A DNA stretch of 5,316 nt from Alphaproteobacteria bacterium. GTDB lineage: Bacteria; Pseudomonadota; Alphaproteobacteria; M2410. This document shows positions 3,997 to 5,316 of the stretch, one piece after another (positions within the stretch are counted from its first letter, which is position 1; each line of letters opens with the position of its first letter). The stretch lies in NCBI GenBank assembly GCA_021774955.1, contig JAJFIN010000425.1, forward strand, positions 1-5,316, written 5' to 3'. Made by a program: the position numbers and the translations under genes. The notes under the pieces were generated by a model. That model was not told the origin of the DNA, searched no databases, and saw only the letters and a list, made by a program, of their open reading frames with translations.

Positions 3997-5316
3997 ATGA
4001 AATATCTATTTGTAATCTGTTCAATATCGCTTTTTCTGACGGCAAACTCGTTTGCCCAATCACCCGAGCAAGAAACGCCACCGCCAATCACAATCGAACA
4101 GGCCCACGTCACCGTCGAAGAAGCGATTGAAACGATAGATCGCTATTACGCTCTGCCGGACAAAGCGCCGGTCATCGCCGAAGCCCTGCGTGAAAGATTG
4201 GCGGCTGGAGCCTACGACCAAACAGATGTTGGCGCATTGGCCGCAACTCTCAACGCCGACTTGCGCGAGATTTCCCAAGATCTTCACATGTCGTTCCGCC
4301 ACGATCCAGATCGATATAACGTGTACAAATCAACCAAGGAAGACAATGACCACGAAAGTGCAGAAAAAAGTGAATTCTTTCGCCTTGGGGCCCAATTTGC
4401 AAATTATGGCATTGGCCAAGTAAAGCGCCTCACCGGCAATATTGGGTATCTAGAGATCACCGGCTTTCATTGGTTCGACGATGCCCTTTCGAAGGAAAAA
4501 ATAACCGCTGCTATGGCTCTCCTTCACGGCTCAGATGCGATCATTATTGATGTCCGCCGAAATGGAGGCGGGCATCCAGAGGCGGTTCGGCTTGTTCAAT
4601 CATATTTTTTTGATCAGCCGACCCATGTTTTGACGTTCCATGATCGCCTTGCTGGAACCGTTGAAGAAAGCATGACCGCGAAGCCGGACCCGGCCAAGGC
4701 CATGGGCGCTCTCCCGATCTATGTTTTGACCAGCAGGTCCACCGGCTCGGCAGCGGAAGACTTTTCCTACATCATGAAAGTGCACGACAAGGCCATTCTC
4801 ATTGGTGAGACCACGGCAGGTGCAGGGCATACCGTCGATTTTTTTGCGATTGATCCGGGCTTTATTTTAGGCGTTGCGAACGGCAGGCCTGAAAGCCCGA
4901 TTACCGGCACCGGTTGGGAAGGTGTTGGGGTTAGTCCAGATGTCGAGACCCGCGCCGCCAATGCTTTCGATGTTGCCCAGCTCGCCGCCTTTACCGAATT
5001 GAAAACGCGCACCGAAGATCCCCGCAGGTTGGCCAACTACAATTGGGCAATCGCGGGTCTCGACGCCAAGGCTCATCCGCCTCAGGTTTCAAAGCGGCAA
5101 TTGCGCGCTGTTGCCGGGCAATATGGCCCTCGGAAAATCACCTATAAAAAGGGTAAGCTTTACTACAGCCGTGACAATGGGCCACAAGTCGAGCTTTTGC
5201 CATTAACCGAAACACTGTTCCAGCATGCAGAAGCACCAACCTTCCGCATACGGTTTATCATGGAGGGTAAGAAGGCCGTCGCCCTCGAAGGCCTTTATGA
5301 CAATGGCCGCATCGAT
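3997..5316 (+). CDS. S41-family (IRBP-like) secreted peptidase, 3' end outside window
   Basis: 440 codons are visible with no stop before the window edge. A signal peptide (MKYLFVICSISLFLTANSFA, likely cut after Ala20 before Gln21) sends it to the periplasm or beyond. Residues about 36-105 form the helical N-terminal domain typical of bacterial IRBP-like S41 proteins, ending in QDLHMSF with His97. The catalytic core follows: NIGYLEITGF (148-157), IIIDVRRNGGG (182-192), TSRSTGSAAEDF with nucleophile Ser251, and GETTAGAGH with Glu271. The Lys of the CtpA dyad is absent (Ala at that place), so a Ser/His/Glu mechanism is expected. GVGVSPDVET (309-318) is the usual end of the fold. A C-terminal beta-rich region (about 365-440) with AGQYGPRKITYKKGKLYY resembles the small accessory domain often seen in these proteins, and the visible end is probably near the true C-terminus. 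No PDZ domain is obvious. It forms an operon with the MarR-type regulator; the substrate is unknown. Confidence 0.9.
   Translation, partial: MKYLFVICSISLFLTANSFAQSPEQETPPPITIEQAHVTVEEAIETIDRYYALPDKAPVIAEALRERLAAGAYDQTDVGALAATLNADLREISQDLHMSFRHDPDRYNVYKSTKEDNDHESAEKSEFFRLGAQFANYGIGQVKRLTGNIGYLEITGFHWFDDALSKEKITAAMALLHGSDAIIIDVRRNGGGHPEAVRLVQSYFFDQPTHVLTFHDRLAGTVEESMTAKPDPAKAMGALPIYVLTSRSTGSAAEDFSYIMKVHDKAILIGETTAGAGHTVDFFAIDPGFILGVANGRPESPITGTGWEGVGVSPDVETRAANAFDVAQLAAFTELKTRTEDPRRLANYNWAIAGLDAKAHPPQVSKRQLRAVAGQYGPRKITYKKGKLYYSRDNGPQVELLPLTETLFQHAEAPTFRIRFIMEGKKAVALEGLYDNGRID

Noticed and set aside
3997..5316. CtpA/Tsp-type Ser-Lys processing protease
   Set aside because: The GKG lysine after the GExT motif is absent (GETTAGAGH) and no PDZ domain is visible; the N-terminal helical domain and DLH motif fit the IRBP-like group.

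Overview
The window looks like chromosomal DNA from an alphaproteobacterium of moderate GC content. The main clue is the first gene, whose C-terminal half reads as an alphaproteobacterial-type GlnD (PII uridylyltransferase). The order and genus cannot be fixed from this sequence. I see no rRNA, tRNA, CRISPR array or complete transposase gene.

Layout: (i) 1-687, + strand: the last 228 codons of glnD, with the two C-terminal ACT domains. (ii) 685-783: a short palindromic element, a perfect 27-bp inverted repeat around a 35-nt loop. Its left end includes the glnD stop codon, and its right end runs into a tandem 10-bp repeat. It fills the gap between two convergent genes and resembles REP/MITE-like elements. 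(iii) 798-2156, - strand: a lipoprotein S41-family peptidase with a PDZ-like segment. (iv) 2283-3185, - strand: a membrane di-iron hydroxylase of the sterol desaturase / fatty acid hydroxylase family. Its frame stays open to 3401, but the better-supported start is a GTG at 3185. (v) 3186-3492: an intergenic region with an imperfect hairpin-forming repeat and, at 3462-3481, a near-ideal palindrome just before a MarR-family gene. (vi) 3493-3987, + strand: the MarR-type regulator. (vii) 3997-5316, + strand, running off the window: a secreted S41 peptidase of the IRBP-like type, 9 bp after the regulator and almost certainly co-transcribed with it.

How they may work together: glnD belongs to nitrogen sensing and is probably unrelated to the rest. 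The regulator and second peptidase form a compact operon with an obvious candidate operator, consistent with ligand-controlled, autoregulated expression of a periplasmic peptidase. The hydroxylase is transcribed divergently from this operon and could share its control region. Both S41 proteins appear to use the Ser/His/Glu (Tricorn/IRBP-like) arrangement, because the lysine of the CtpA/Tsp dyad is absent from both. The most distinctive signals are the palindromic element fused to the glnD stop codon and the MarR operator/peptidase operon. I found no convincing evidence of a wholly new system.
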